Counted from the first letter of the stretch, positions 46,901-53,094 are shown. The stretch: DNA of 64,000 bases from Diospyros lotus (GCF_014633365.1 NC_068347.1:17506433-17570432), one strand, 5' to 3'. Notes: generated from the sequence alone by a model not told the origin. A program made the numbers and translations.

Positions 46901-49720
46901 ATTAGATAGTAGTTAACAATTTAATATAGTATTAGAGTAGGCAAAGGTACTGAGTTTAAATCTCACTGCTAACCCAATATTTAAATTGTTGCATGTGTTC
47001 AGACCAATTTTATAGTGAATCCTGACCACACACAAGAGGGCTTGTTAATAGTAAAAATAGTAATATAAAAGATAAAGTTAACTCTCAATGTACAAGGTTA
47101 AGCTTTTAGATTAGATGGTGGTTAACAATTCAATAATTTTGTCTCAATCTCAGCCAAATCGTAAAAACCCAACAATAGTAATTACATATAAATTATACAA
47201 CAGAAACTAGATTTTGCATGGAGTGCTTTTATAGGAGCTTCAAGTGACAACTAAGAAACCACCAGACCACATCTTAAGTCTTGCCTAGCAAGTAGCAACC
47301 TAGAAGGAAAGAAAAATAAATCCTTCCATTTGTACCAAACGCATGGAAGTGTATAATATCTTGAAAACACCAATCCATATGCCAGGGAACTGTACTAAAC
47401 TATTTGCAGATTGCCTAACACAAAAGTGCCATAGAGTCCATGGTCATTTCAAAAATCACCACAAAGCCTCCACAACATGTAAGGTAGTCCAAAAATACAA
47501 TGCTAACCCTGACCATCCAGAAGAAATAATTTTACTACACATTGTCATATTAATCAATCAAATTAATCCCCTCCCCTACCAATCACATCAGGAAAAGTTA
47601 TATTAACAGAACAGATATCCCTCCAACATAAATTTAACAAAGCAAATATTCATGAGTAAATCAAAAACTAAACATAAATGAAAAGCAGTTCTGTGTCTCT
47701 AAAGTAAAGGCCAGGAGTTCCAAATGGAAATGAGCATACCCCCTCCTCGCGTTGTTTCCTCAATTCTTGAAAACTTTCATAAGCTTTTTCCCGCTTCCCT
47801 GTCAGATCTGTCAGCTCCACTTCTAGGGATTTAGTTTCTTTTTCTATGGCCTCCTTTTCATCAGTAAGTTGTTTAAGCTTGGATTGAACTACCTGGTGTT
47901 CCTTTCTGACTCCATCCAGATCGACTCCCATGAGCTACAATGACAAACAAATTTACATTTAACAACAAATAACTACATGGGCACTATTAACAGTAGCAGA
48001 TATTCATTTAGTAACATATGTAGGGAATCATCTTACTTTAACCTGGTCCTGAATGGCTTCTTTCTCACCCATTGAATCCTGAATCTTTGCCCTCAAAGAA
48101 TCATTAGCAACTACTCTTTCCCTAGTCCCATCAAGCTGTTTAATTTCCCTCAGGAGTTGCTTCTCCTCAGCAAGTGGGATACTTTCATGTTGTATACGAT
48201 AATGCAAGCTTTTGATCTATTTTTAGCATTATTCAGAAAGGATAAAATCAATGCTGCTTCATGTATGTAATAGAAAAATTCTAGTTAACATAAGAATAGG
48301 CAAGGAGTCCATGCAGCCAGAACTTGCAAATCACATGTTAAGAAGCTTACAAGATTATTTAGCTCTTCCTCAGAAGAACATAGAGCAACATTCTTGTCTC
48401 GGTTAACACTGTTTGTGCCACGCAACTTGCCTAGCGCCTGCTGCAGGGGTTCAATCTCTTTTCTCTTCTCATTCACGACTGTCCAGAACTGCTTATTCTC
48501 GATGCTTAGAGGCTTCAATTGTGCAATCACCTCAGCTCGATCTGACTGCAGAGATAGAAGTAGAGGATGCAGTAATTCAAACATTTAGCCAGTAAGCATT
48601 GTTTGACCAAATTACCTGTCTGATGCTTCAATGAATAGCTTCTTTGCGATCAATAGTTCTTCATTAACTAATTTGCTCATGCTTTGTCAAGTGTCAAAGT
48701 AGATATAAATGAAATAATGTAACAATAGATATAGTAAAATCTACTTAAGCTTTACTAAAAGCTCCTTTAGAGTTATTTTATAAAAGAACCAAGTTCAGAT
48801 TTACTTTGACTAAATTACCCTGGCAAATATTTTTAAATGAAAAAACAAAAATTTATTCTAAAAGCAGAATTAACATGCAAGACATTCAGGGATTTTATGT
48901 TTCAGAAAGAAAAATTATTTAACAAGAATAATTTTCCTTTGTGATATCTGGGTATGTGTTTTATTGTAAGACATTCAATATACATAACCTGGTAGTTAGA
49001 CGATTAGACTACAAAAGGTAAAAGAGCTCTAGTTTGAGCACCTATTCATGAAGATTAGATAGCTTACTCTCACCTAATCATCTATTACAATGATCTCTTT
49101 TGTATTAAAAATTCTGAATTATTATTATTTAAATATACTTTAATCATACAGACCAAAATTTGTTTAGTCATGAAATGATGATACTTTTTGAGTTCAGCAC
49201 ATCATTCCAATTAATCCAATGGTAAGTTCAAGAGTTTGTTTAATTGCACAAGTAAAAGGTCATGTTTTTCTACAAACAATTTGATTGTCAATGCAGGCAT
49301 ATGTATCAGAAAAAGAAATATAATTCTTCTTACCCTTTTTGCTCTTAGTTTCTCAATAAGCTGAGACCTTGCTTCAGTTTTCTTTTGAATGTCTTTATCA
49401 GCCTGATCCAACTTGGCTTTCAGTTTTGGGTCCTCATATGATCGATACTTGATAAAATAAAAAGAATGGATCTGATTAGGTGCAGGCCATTCATCAGCTG
49501 CATCTTTAGGTAAATTTGCCTCAGAAGCATTGTTTCCTTCTTGAGTTTTTTGTTCATCGATACCTTGAGAGCCAACCTTCATTGGTTCACTAGGCCTAGA
49601 TCCCTCATGCACTGTCCCGTTTTCTTTATCATGTGCCAAGGAGTTGCTATCTTCATTCCCAGATTCCAGGGAAACTGGGGCCAACTCTGATTTGACAGTC
49701 TCGACATCCATATTTTCCAT
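7652..49720 (-). CDS. PPI1: Proton pump interactor 1-like protein, seven coding exons, whole gene
   Basis: Joined coding exons: 49720-49334, 48545-48351, 48216-48037, 47934-47740, 8819-8721, 8625-8074, 7984-7652, all phase 0, about 646 residues (Arabidopsis PPI1 is about 612). Seen: an acidic N-terminus; a conserved block '[20 protein letters not shown]' near residues 79-98; long coiled-coil-like charged stretches to about residue 350; '[15 protein letters not shown]' after exon 6 begins; a Lys/Glu/Ala-rich region; an '[12 protein letters not shown]' basic motif; and a C-terminal hydrophobic anchor (about 622-640). Known of the family: PPI1 binds the autoinhibitory C-terminal region of plasma-membrane H+-ATPases and can stimulate them; the tail anchors it to ER or plasma membrane. 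The order and phase of exons across a 38.9-kb intron argue for one gene. Odd: the exon 6 donor is not GT, so expression of the full-length product is uncertain. Confidence 0.88.
8074..8625 (-). CDS. PPI1: PPI1 exon 6
   Basis: Codes residues 353-536. Starts '[20 protein letters not shown]', then the family signature '[14 protein letters not shown]', a low-complexity Ser/Lys/Glu region, and '[20 protein letters not shown]'. By frame and family comparison the exon should end after 'KKMK' at 8074, where the next bases are GAAATT. A single GTAATT at this point would be a normal donor. Other GTs are 15 nt (out of frame) and 37 nt (in frame, but only a 53-nt intron) downstream. Confidence 0.85.
8721..8819 (-). 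CDS. PPI1: PPI1 exon 5, first exon after the giant intron
   Basis: Codes residues 320-352, exactly 33 codons: '[20 protein letters not shown]' and on to 'IRNVE'. The acceptor is a good pyrimidine tract ending TTTTTCTCAG; the donor is GTTAGT. Intron 5 (8720-8626) is 95 bp. Confidence 0.9.
9640..10942 (+). pseudogene. L1-like LINE remnant A, RT part
   Basis: The plus frames give scattered but clear L1 RT text: '[14 protein letters not shown]' near 9820 (the LDIEKAYDHVNW motif), '[13 protein letters not shown]' near 9930, '[12 protein letters not shown]' near 10010 (RGLRQGDPLSPFLF), '[18 protein letters not shown]' near 10450, '[12 protein letters not shown]' near 10550 and 'KALLGKWL' near 10860. 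Many frameshifts. It is interrupted at 10943 by an LTR element and resumes at 12788. The start at 9640 is approximate. Confidence 0.75.
10943..11400 (-). repeat. 3' LTR of the DA1-carrying element
   Basis: Direct repeat partner of 12349-12787; the two share the AGGACCCTAGCCCTAACTTG block and a GA-rich core. On the plus strand it begins TGTCAGG and ends GTCGTGACA. Divergence between the two copies is clear by eye, with small indels. Confidence 0.8.
11480..12075 (-). pseudogene. Captured, intronless DA1/DAR-type LIM protein fragment
   Basis: Minus-strand reading in order: '[19 protein letters not shown]' (ubiquitin-interacting-motif-like), '[12 protein letters not shown]', 'VWHLECF', '[13 protein letters not shown]' (LIM zinc ligands), '[18 protein letters not shown]', '[13 protein letters not shown]', '[21 protein letters not shown]', '[20 protein letters not shown]'. 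This is the LIM and post-LIM order of plant DA1/DAR proteins, ubiquitin-activated peptidases that limit organ growth. The metallopeptidase domain is absent. Stops at 11912-11910, 11882-11880 and 11648-11646 break it; the last looks like CGA to TGA before MEPRE. No introns are visible, consistent with capture through RNA. Confidence 0.85.
12349..12787 (-). repeat. 5' LTR of the DA1-carrying element
   Basis: Plus strand TGTTAGG...GGTCATGACA. Followed on the minus strand by the tRNA primer-site-like TGGTATTAGAGC. Contains the same GA-rich and CTATCC-containing blocks as 10943-11400. Confidence 0.8.
12788..13255 (+). pseudogene. L1-like LINE remnant A, C-terminal part
   Basis: Continues the LINE after the LTR element: '[20 protein letters not shown]' at about 12892-12950 is the C-terminal L1 pattern (G-x-x-x-x-FW-x-x-W-C-G-x-x-x-L-x-D), followed by weaker text to about 13250. 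It is ended by the RTE LINE insertion. Confidence 0.65.
13256..16290 (-). pseudogene. RTE-type LINE, near full length, inactive
   Basis: Minus-strand order: GC-rich 5' end near 16290; a Q/N-rich linker; an APE-type endonuclease ('[20 protein letters not shown]' and '[12 protein letters not shown]' near 16085-15960, further blocks to about 15400); RT ('[20 protein letters not shown]' and '[20 protein letters not shown]' near 14430-14280); '[14 protein letters not shown]' near 14070, where the usual FADD reads FAND; and a C-terminus '[19 protein letters not shown]' near 13490. It ends in TTG repeats, typical of RTE tails. Multiple stops and the D-to-N change mean it cannot move on its own. No target duplication found. 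Confidence 0.85.
16291..18333. other. Intron DNA without recognised element
   Basis: AT-rich, short open frames only. Contains a (TG)n plus G-run at 16567-16601 and a short (AG)n tract near 17514-17530. No protein or RNA gene seen. Confidence 0.5.
16567..16601 (+). repeat. (TG)n followed by a 22-G run
   Basis: TGTGTGTGTGTGTG leads into G at 16580-16601. It is antisense to PPI1, so the pre-mRNA would carry the C-run here. Confidence 0.95.
18346..18608 (+). mobile_element. tRNA-derived SINE with 12-bp target duplication
   Basis: TGAAGGGAAACC occurs at 18334-18345 and 18609-18620. Between them is a 263-bp unit with an RNA polymerase III box A-like TAGCGCAAATGG (18354-18365), a box B-like GGTTCGAGTTT (18409-18419), a tRNA-unrelated body, and an A-rich tail (about 18587-18605). 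It has no coding capacity and would depend on a LINE for movement. The tRNA-like head is too diverged to be a functional tRNA gene. Confidence 0.85.
19631..19689 (+). repeat. Twin C-runs (20 and 27 nt)
   Basis: C at 19631-19650 and 19663-19689 separated by AACTGCCCCGCG. In the PPI1 sense strand these are G20 and G27. Glycine- or proline-rich open frames across here are artefacts of the runs. Confidence 0.95.
20129..20252 (-). mobile_element. 86-bp RTE-LINE 3' tail with 19-bp target duplication
   Basis: CAATTCTCCCACATTATTA occurs at 20129-20147 and 20234-20252. The 86 bp between (20148-20233) nearly match the 3' end of the RTE LINE at about 13265-13350, including the terminal TTG repeats on the minus strand and the CCCACTATGTGGGGTCGGC block. 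This is a severely 5'-truncated RTE insertion into LINE B. Confidence 0.92.
20648..20981 (+). repeat. 5' LTR of copia element 1
   Basis: Starts TATTGGCAACTAGG (the other LTR has TGTTGGCAACTAGG, so TG is mutated to TA) and ends CTAATTCTTGACA, 334 bp. Directly followed by the primer site. Confidence 0.9.
20982..20993 (+). promoter_or_regulatory. Primer-binding site of copia element 1
   Basis: TGGTATCAGAGC immediately after the LTR, complementary to the 3' end of initiator tRNA-Met as is usual in plant LTR elements. Confidence 0.9.
21091..22020 (+). pseudogene. Copia element 1 gag
   Basis: '[18 protein letters not shown]' near 21210 and a UBN2-type gag domain (21383-21853) with '[20 protein letters not shown]'. 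A remnant zinc knuckle near 21900-21960 reads '[19 protein letters not shown]'. Stops at 21368-21370 and 21851-21853 break it. Confidence 0.85.
22034..23690 (+). pseudogene. Copia element 1 protease and integrase
   Basis: Protease active site '[12 protein letters not shown]' near 22204. GAG-pre-integrase '[14 protein letters not shown]' near 22616; integrase '[13 protein letters not shown]' and '[14 protein letters not shown]' near 22800-22900. The core is interrupted at about 22955-23152 by an unrelated A-tailed insert and continues with '[16 protein letters not shown]' near 23262. Stops and shifts show it is inactive. Confidence 0.85.
22955..23152 (+). mobile_element. Truncated LINE 3' end inserted in copia integrase
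   Basis: About 200 bp foreign to the integrase, T-rich, ending TTTATAATTCATATTTACAG then a run of A (23142-23151). The style matches 3' UTRs of plant L1 LINEs. I see no target duplication, so the borders are approximate. Confidence 0.5.
23796..24375 (+). pseudogene. Copia element 1 RT, N-terminal part
   Basis: Linker rich in Ser, Pro and Thr, then '[16 protein letters not shown]' and '[20 protein letters not shown]', the conserved start of copia RT, and 'YKARL' just before the gypsy insertion at 24376. A stop interrupts near 24316. Confidence 0.88.
24376..24702 (+). repeat. 5' LTR of gypsy element 2
   Basis: 327 bp, TGTCATAGACC...GAGCCTGACA, with TATAAATA near 24501 as a TATA box and a CT-rich downstream half. 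Matches 29398-29715. Confidence 0.95.
24736..25860 (+). pseudogene. Gypsy element 2 gag
   Basis: Reads from 24736, with a stop at 25108-25110 and another at 25780-25782. Contains '[20 protein letters not shown]' and '[20 protein letters not shown]' of the Ty3 gag (retrotrans_gag) domain, and a zinc knuckle '[14 protein letters not shown]' near 25803-25845. Acts as the capsid protein in the family. Confidence 0.88.
25861..26480 (+). pseudogene. Gypsy element 2 protease region
   Basis: Follows the gag knuckle. '[16 protein letters not shown]' near 26020-26065 occupies the place of the aspartic protease motif, normally D-S-G-S/A-T-H; the catalytic D is kept but the next residue is N. A frame change occurs around 26160-26310, so the frame continues in the overlapping open frame to 26480. 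Confidence 0.85.
26700..27938 (+). pseudogene. Gypsy element 2 reverse transcriptase and RNase H
   Basis: A long open frame of 405 codons (26721-27938). RT motifs in order: '[20 protein letters not shown]', '[15 protein letters not shown]', '[19 protein letters not shown]', '[11 protein letters not shown]', '[13 protein letters not shown]'. The active site, normally F-D-D, reads F-N-D, which should abolish polymerase activity. RNase H follows: '[16 protein letters not shown]', '[13 protein letters not shown]', '[13 protein letters not shown]', 'NRAVDALSR'. Otherwise the best-preserved domain of the element. Confidence 0.92.
28044..29306 (+). pseudogene. Gypsy element 2 integrase and chromodomain-like tail
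   Basis: HHCC zinc finger: '[20 protein letters not shown]' and '[11 protein letters not shown]' (28110-28250). Core D (MDFIEDL), D (VISDRDKVF) and the TDGQTKRVN region, then a stop at 28623-28625. It continues in other frames to '[20 protein letters not shown]' (about 29070-29130) and '[15 protein letters not shown]' with '[11 protein letters not shown]' beyond a stop at 29304-29306, a degenerate plant chromodomain. Confidence 0.88.
29398..29715 (+). repeat. 3' LTR of gypsy element 2
   Basis: 318 bp, preceded by the purine tract and followed by the GTTGC duplication. Carries a small insertion (GCGCGCATGGGCTGG against GCGCGCCTGG) and lacks part of the CT repeat relative to the 5' copy. Confidence 0.95.
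29716..31010 (+). pseudogene. Copia element 1 RT C-terminal part and RNase H
   Basis: Resumes the RT after the gypsy element: '[20 protein letters not shown]' in shifted frames near 29725, '[14 protein letters not shown]' near 30100 with the catalytic YVDD intact, '[20 protein letters not shown]' near 30215. RNase H: '[20 protein letters not shown]' near 30600, '[20 protein letters not shown]' near 30825, '[14 protein letters not shown]' near 30890. Several stops. Confidence 0.9.
31075..31377 (+). repeat. Truncated 3' LTR of copia element 1
   Basis: Starts TGTTGGCAACTAGG after the purine tract and follows the 5' LTR until ACCCATG at 31377, where identity stops and minus-strand gypsy integrase sequence begins. 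About 30 terminal LTR bases are missing. Confidence 0.9.
31369..32282 (-). pseudogene. Gypsy element 3 integrase
   Basis: '[20 protein letters not shown]' and '[16 protein letters not shown]' are the HHCC zinc finger (32282-32110); the core lies in broken frames 32110-31800; '[20 protein letters not shown]' and '[11 protein letters not shown]'-like C-terminal text follow to 31378. The last few codons belong to the neighbouring LTR. Confidence 0.85.
32639..33734 (-). pseudogene. Gypsy element 3 RT and RNase H
   Basis: RT: '[20 protein letters not shown]', '[19 protein letters not shown]', '[13 protein letters not shown]', with the active site intact, unlike element 2. RNase H: '[16 protein letters not shown]', '[16 protein letters not shown]', '[14 protein letters not shown]'. 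Frames break between 33209 and 33031 and upstream of 33577. Confidence 0.88.
34220..35640 (-). pseudogene. Gypsy element 3 gag and protease
   Basis: Gag: '[18 protein letters not shown]' near 35200-35150 and '[20 protein letters not shown]' near 34960-34900, both Ty3 gag patterns. A zinc knuckle lies in the damaged stretch 34600-34530. Protease: '[18 protein letters not shown]' near 34360-34310, where the D-S-G motif reads D-S-R. Confidence 0.82.
35735..36064 (-). repeat. 5' LTR of gypsy element 3
   Basis: Plus strand TGTTAGAGCTTAATG...CTCAAATTACA, 330 bp, next to the primer site. Contains a GA-rich transcribed part and TTATTTATACTGATC (TATAAATA on the minus strand) near 35932. The next 170 bp (36065-36235) show nothing recognisable. 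Confidence 0.75.
36236..36802 (-). repeat. 3' LTR of copia element 4
   Basis: 567 bp, plus strand TGTTAAAACTAAAGC...AACATCAACA. Contains 'ATATTTATAAACTATGGGGC' near 36629 and the poly(A)-like and TATA-like blocks seen in the other copy. Confidence 0.93.
36803..37265 (-). pseudogene. Copia element 4 RNase H, C-terminal part
   Basis: '[20 protein letters not shown]' reading into '[20 protein letters not shown]', '[20 protein letters not shown]' and '[16 protein letters not shown]', the standard copia RNase H end (37262-36886). The upstream half lies beyond copia 5. Confidence 0.92.
37271..37394 (-). repeat. 3' LTR of copia element 5
   Basis: 124 bp, plus strand TGTGAAACTTAATT...ACTCAACA, with a TA microsatellite and a duplicated GGGCCATGGGCCATGG block absent from the other copy. 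Confidence 0.95.
37456..38890 (-). pseudogene. Copia element 5 RT and RNase H
   Basis: RT: '[20 protein letters not shown]', '[20 protein letters not shown]', a YVDD site (about 38355, '[12 protein letters not shown]'), '[20 protein letters not shown]'. RNase H: '[20 protein letters not shown]', '[20 protein letters not shown]', '[17 protein letters not shown]', '[14 protein letters not shown]'. A stop near 38309 and frame shifts at about 38420-38620 and 37870 break it. Confidence 0.92.
38891..40459 (-). pseudogene. Copia element 5 protease end and integrase
   Basis: '[20 protein letters not shown]' is the GAG-pre-integrase finger; '[20 protein letters not shown]' completes it near 40080. 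Integrase core '[17 protein letters not shown]' near 39940 and '[20 protein letters not shown]' (target of the D-D-E region, eroded), then '[20 protein letters not shown]' and the C-terminal '[20 protein letters not shown]'. A stop sits at the front of the 39894-39685 frame. Confidence 0.88.
40460..41600 (-). pseudogene. Copia element 5 gag and protease
   Basis: Gag: '[18 protein letters not shown]' (41470-41400), then '[20 protein letters not shown]' and '[19 protein letters not shown]'. Zinc knuckle '[14 protein letters not shown]' near 40823-40782 has all four ligands. Protease '[17 protein letters not shown]' near 40566-40516, D-S-D-A in place of D-S-G-A. The leader 41600-42154 is GC-rich and its open frames resemble no known protein. 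Confidence 0.88.
42155..42271 (-). repeat. 5' LTR of copia element 5
   Basis: 117 bp, plus strand TGTGAAACTTAATT...ACTCAACA; the minus-strand downstream flank is the primer site TGGTATTAGAGCC (about 42152-42140). Confidence 0.95.
42277..43450 (-). pseudogene. Copia element 4 RT and start of RNase H
   Basis: RT: '[20 protein letters not shown]', '[20 protein letters not shown]', '[17 protein letters not shown]', '[14 protein letters not shown]', and '[14 protein letters not shown]' near 42850 with the YADD site intact. '[20 protein letters not shown]' near 42570. Stops and shifts at about 42965-42890 and 42715. Confidence 0.9.
43451..45100 (-). pseudogene. Copia element 4 protease, integrase and linker
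   Basis: Protease '[20 protein letters not shown]' near 45080, D-F-G in place of D-S-G. GAG-pre-integrase '[20 protein letters not shown]'. Integrase '[20 protein letters not shown]', '[20 protein letters not shown]', '[20 protein letters not shown]'. A charged Ser/Asp/Gln-rich linker (43897-43448) joins it to RT. Frames break at about 44560-44410 and 43960-43900. Confidence 0.9.
45101..45909 (-). pseudogene. Copia element 4 gag
   Basis: ATG at 45909 ('[20 protein letters not shown]'), a stop at about 45840 where a Trp is expected, then the UBN2-type gag ('[20 protein letters not shown]'). The zinc knuckle near 45232-45190 reads '[14 protein letters not shown]', with the last Cys replaced by Tyr. 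Confidence 0.88.
45985..46554 (-). repeat. 5' LTR of copia element 4
   Basis: 570 bp, plus strand TGTTAAAACTAAAAC...AACATCAACA, beside the primer site at 45981-45969. Pairs with 36236-36802. Confidence 0.93.
46555..47739 (-). other. Remaining intron 4 DNA with two related 80-bp copies
   Basis: AT-rich. 46850-46926 and 47049-47128 are similar direct copies sharing a core like TTTTAGATTAGATRGTRGTTAACAATT, possibly fragments of an LTR end. No coding sequence recognised. Confidence 0.5.
47740..47934 (-). CDS. PPI1: PPI1 exon 4, last exon before the giant intron
   Basis: Codes residues 255-319. Begins '[14 protein letters not shown]' and ends '[11 protein letters not shown]'. The acceptor is TTGTAG and the donor reads GGG|GTATGC at 47739. 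The next family residues ([12 protein letters not shown]) are found only at 8819, about 38.9 kb away, on the same strand and in the same phase. Confidence 0.9.
48037..48216 (-). CDS. PPI1: PPI1 exon 3
   Basis: Codes residues 195-254, 60 codons without a stop. Reads '[20 protein letters not shown]', then a charged coiled-coil stretch including '[20 protein letters not shown]'. Acceptor AAAATAG, donor GTAAGA. Introns 2 (134 bp) and 3 (102 bp) are ordinary. Confidence 0.9.
48351..48545 (-). CDS. PPI1: PPI1 exon 2
   Basis: Codes residues 130-194. The acceptor is TGCAG just before TCA. It contains '[16 protein letters not shown]' and '[10 protein letters not shown]', both strongly conserved in the family. 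Donor GTAAGC. Joins exons 1 and 3 in phase 0 with no missing residues by comparison with the family. Confidence 0.9.
49334..49720 (-). CDS. PPI1: PPI1 exon 1 (start codon)
   Basis: Codes residues 1-129. ATG at 49720 is the first in-frame Met; a second Met is three codons later. The acidic, Ser/Glu-rich start is followed by the conserved family block around [10 protein letters not shown] and then '[14 protein letters not shown]'. It ends AGG with donor GTAAGA at 49333-49328. Intron 1 (49333-48546, 788 bp) holds nothing else I recognise. Confidence 0.9.
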
Positions 49721-50498
49721 AGGAAGTTAACAGGAAAACACCCTTACAGGATCCAAATCCTTTGGGAAAACCAAAACATCACAATATCAAATAAACAGGA
49801 AAAAGAATCTGAGAAACTAATATCATAAGTCAGAAAAGGCCTTTTTCCCGTGGTCTTGACAACAAACTATAAACTATTAGGAAAATTTGAACTCGGATAC
49901 TAAGTTCTCTGACTGAATTATTGATCAAGAAATATCCATGGCCATGGTCTTCAAACTAATATAGATCAAGAACAGGTCAATTCTTGTCATCTAATCAAAG
50001 ATCTTTGATCAAAAGACGAAGTCAAGGCAACTGAAAGGAAAGAAAAAACACCATGGCTTGAACAACTAGAATAAAAAAGATGGTGCTAGTTCAAATCAAT
50101 AACAAAATCGTTCACAAGATTTGAAGAATCACTGCAATTAGATGTCTATGCAACTGCAACTGCACATGCATTGCATACGTCTCTTAAACATATTACCCAA
50201 CAAGGTATTTAGCTTATCTGAGTCATTCAACCAAATTAAAATCCAAAACAACCCATCAAAAAGATCAAATTTTCAACAGAAAATTACCAGAATTTCAAAT
50301 ACCCAACACGCATAACTGAATTACAAATTGAAGCTTCCTCAAATAGGATCAAGATCCGGCACCGATCAAACGAACACGAATGCAGCAAATGCAAAAGGCG
50401 AAAGGGGGAGAATAATAAAAAAGTGGCAGAGAAACAGCAAAAAGAGAAAAATGGACGAGAATTACGGATGATAAAGGGGGCAGAAGGGCGGAGACTCA

Positions 50499-50640
50499 CG
50501 GTTATGGCAAAAACAGAGGCAGAGAGATCTTCACGAGGTCTCCCCTTTTGGCTGATCAGAGGCAACTACAAAGCAAGTTAGATCTTCTGAAAGATCAACA
50601 GTTTTACCAATGAAGAAGATACATGGAGAGAGAAAATCAA
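50499..50640 (-). promoter_or_regulatory. Probable 5' UTR exon and promoter-proximal region of PPI1
   Basis: On the minus strand a good donor CC|GTGAGT occurs at 50499-50494, upstream of the ATG at 49720, suggesting a leader intron (about 50499 to 49750; acceptor not certain). A CT-rich tract (the complement of GAGAGA at about 50670-50696) lies upstream, common near plant start sites. A weak TATA-like GTATATTC is near 50647-50654. Not proven by the sequence alone. Confidence 0.4.
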
Positions 50641-50819
50641 TGTAGAATATACTCTATGTTTGTATTTTGGAGAGAGAGAGAGAAAGAGAGAGAGATCCCG
50701 CTACGATTACGAAGAGGAAAACAAACGAAATGCCTAAATAGAGCAGTAAACGGGGACAGTTTTGATCCCGGTTCTCAAAATCGGAATGGGTCGGCCGATC
50801 CAATCAGTTAAAAGTTGGA

Positions 50820-51890
50820 AATTGGTTCGGCTTACTATTTAAAAAAAAAAAAATAGTCGGAACCGATGAATTGGGATGGTCCAACCAACTTAACTGGTAA
50901 AGCTTTTGTTTTTTTTATTTTATTTTTATTCTAAAATATAATAATAATTACATATAACATTAATTACCAAAATAATCCCGGTATAACACTTATAAATAGA
51001 AATGCCAAATGAGAAGGTGACTCGTGAACCTACTTGACTTTACTCATCATTTATATAGGGTTAGGTCAAATTTAACATTTTTGGGTTTATAATTTAATTT
51101 ATTGAGTTGGGTCAAATTTTAATTATTAATATTTATTTTAATAATTATAATAATATTTTAAAAATTATATAGGTAATGTCATGTATTCACAATGACATTT
51201 GTTATGTCCAAAAAAGTGGCCACAACCCCAAGATAGGCCCAAGAAAAAAAGCCTAAGGAAGGAAGCCAAGAGACTTTCCCAACATAATAGTCTCTAGGAG
51301 ACACTCCCGAAGGCCACAACCATCTTTTAAGGGCCTTTCTCAAGTACCTTACAAGTCTCTCTTAAGTTCAAAAATATGTTAACTTACTTCTAATATCTTT
51401 GTTTAAAAATCTAGAATAAATGATCATGAAAGTTATGGATATTTTTTCACCTGTCAATTTCAATTTCTATAAATAAAAGAGTGATTCATTCAGTCAAGAA
51501 ATAACTAGAACTTTACTCGAACTATATTTATCTTTTTTTTTTTATACTTTTTCGTAGAAACTAACTAGGAGGATTGTAAAACAAGACATCATCTATATGT
51601 TCCATAGTGAGCATTATCTCAAGGTTATGGAACCAATTAGTAAAGTTTGGGCCAGTTAGCCTATTTGTATCTAGAATACGAGACAATAGATTAAAACTTG
51701 CCATTTTATATGCAGAAAATAAATATAAATATTAGTATTGTATTGTTGTAAAAACATCATTTAATTAAGGACTTTCAACTAAATGAGTATTCCCACTATT
51801 TTTTTTTAAATCCTGCTCTTCCTAAACAAAAAACGTAATCCTTCTAAAAGATCCAATAGCAAGTGGTCGAATTGTCTTTTATATAAATAC
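50820..51890. other. AT-rich intergenic DNA, possible decayed LTR
   Basis: Contains TGTTATGTCC near 51200 and a TATAAATAAAAG box near 51469 in an arrangement like a copia LTR, but I find no target duplication or matching end. Otherwise nothing is recognised. Confidence 0.35.
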
Positions 51891-52189
51891 TCCTCACATT
51901 TTAATTTTTGGAATACTTACATAATTGAATAGGCAATACTTGTCACCACATCATATGTGGAGCTCGAACTTTGCCTTCTAATCCACTATAAACCTCACAT
52001 TTTAGTTATTGGCCTAATGGATAAGTTACATCCCACCCATTATCTAGTTAAGGACAATAAGTTAACATCACCATCCCTTACATTTTAGTTTTTGGTTAGG
52101 TGAGACCCGTTGAACACTACCCATCACATGGTAAATAAGAGAAATTAAATAATTTTTTATGAAATGCACCCTCACATTTTAACTATTGG
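51891..52189 (+). repeat. Four degenerate copies of a CCTCACATTTTAGTTWTTGG motif
   Basis: Copies at about 51892-51911, 51992-52012, 52075-52095 and 52170-52189, spaced 83-100 bp, with AT-rich intervening text mentioning similar taat and cacatc blocks. They look like a decayed tandem array of a unit of roughly 90-100 bp. Confidence 0.6.
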
Positions 52190-53094
52190 ACACATCCAAT
52201 TAGACTAATGAACCTCTACGACAGTGAAAAGGCACGATGAATCAGATTCACTGCTTAAATCTAATATTGGTTTTGCACATAGGAAGATTTTTGAAGCTTC
52301 TATCATATCAGTCTCATCATTAAACATTCATCTCATTATACATCCAATGCATAATAAAATGAACAACATGGATATAAACATAAAAATAAACAATATAAAA
52401 ATTAGAATGACCATAAGCTTATGCATAGAATAAACTTGAGTCTCTGAGGTTTAAACTATGCCACACATCACATCCAACTTGATATGACAAACTACGTGGC
52501 TTCACCGCTTCTTTCTTGAGGAACTGTTAACTCCTTAATGTCAAGACCCAAAATTCGAGGCCGTGACCGACACCATCCCCTAAGAAGCCACAACTACAAC
52601 AAGGAATAGTAAGCCTTACAAAACACATAATCTTTCAAACACTTAAACACCTCATATACAATACAAAATAATTCCATTGCCTTTAATTGATATTGAAGTG
52701 CCCACTGATCTATAAATTCATTACATGCTTACAGTATTCAAAATTTTTCCAATTCATATACAAAAGGAACATTAAACCTCCCTATACTCAACCCGTGAGA
52801 TGAAATATATGTGTTATAGCCGGAGCGTGACTAGGGTAAATGAATTAGAATCGTTTACCATGACTCCTACCGTCAAAAATGATGCCAACCTACAAAATCT
52901 GAAATATTAAAGGGTAAACCTGACACTGGCTTAGTGAGGACTGAAAACATTATAATGGGGGAAAGCATAATCGATGCAACAATTTATAAATCATCTTTCC
53001 GTGATATTTCCAAGTAATAATTAATACTGAATAAATATGCACATTGAGAGTAAACAATTTAGAACCAAATTTCACATATTCCATTTTTTTTCTA

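Larger units (their letters stand above)
8820..47739 (-). other. PPI1 intron 4, 38.9 kb, filled with nested mobile elements
   Basis: Bounded by a GTATGC donor at 47739 and a TTTCTCAG acceptor at 8820. Nearly all of it is retroelement sequence, listed separately. Stretches without a recognised element are 8820-9640, 16291-18333, 36065-36235 and 46555-47739, and are AT-rich intron-like DNA. Elements in gene-sense orientation (DA1-carrying element, RTE LINE, second L1, truncated gypsy, two copias) could supply poly(A) signals; the first L1, the SINE, one copia and one gypsy are antisense. Confidence 0.85.
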
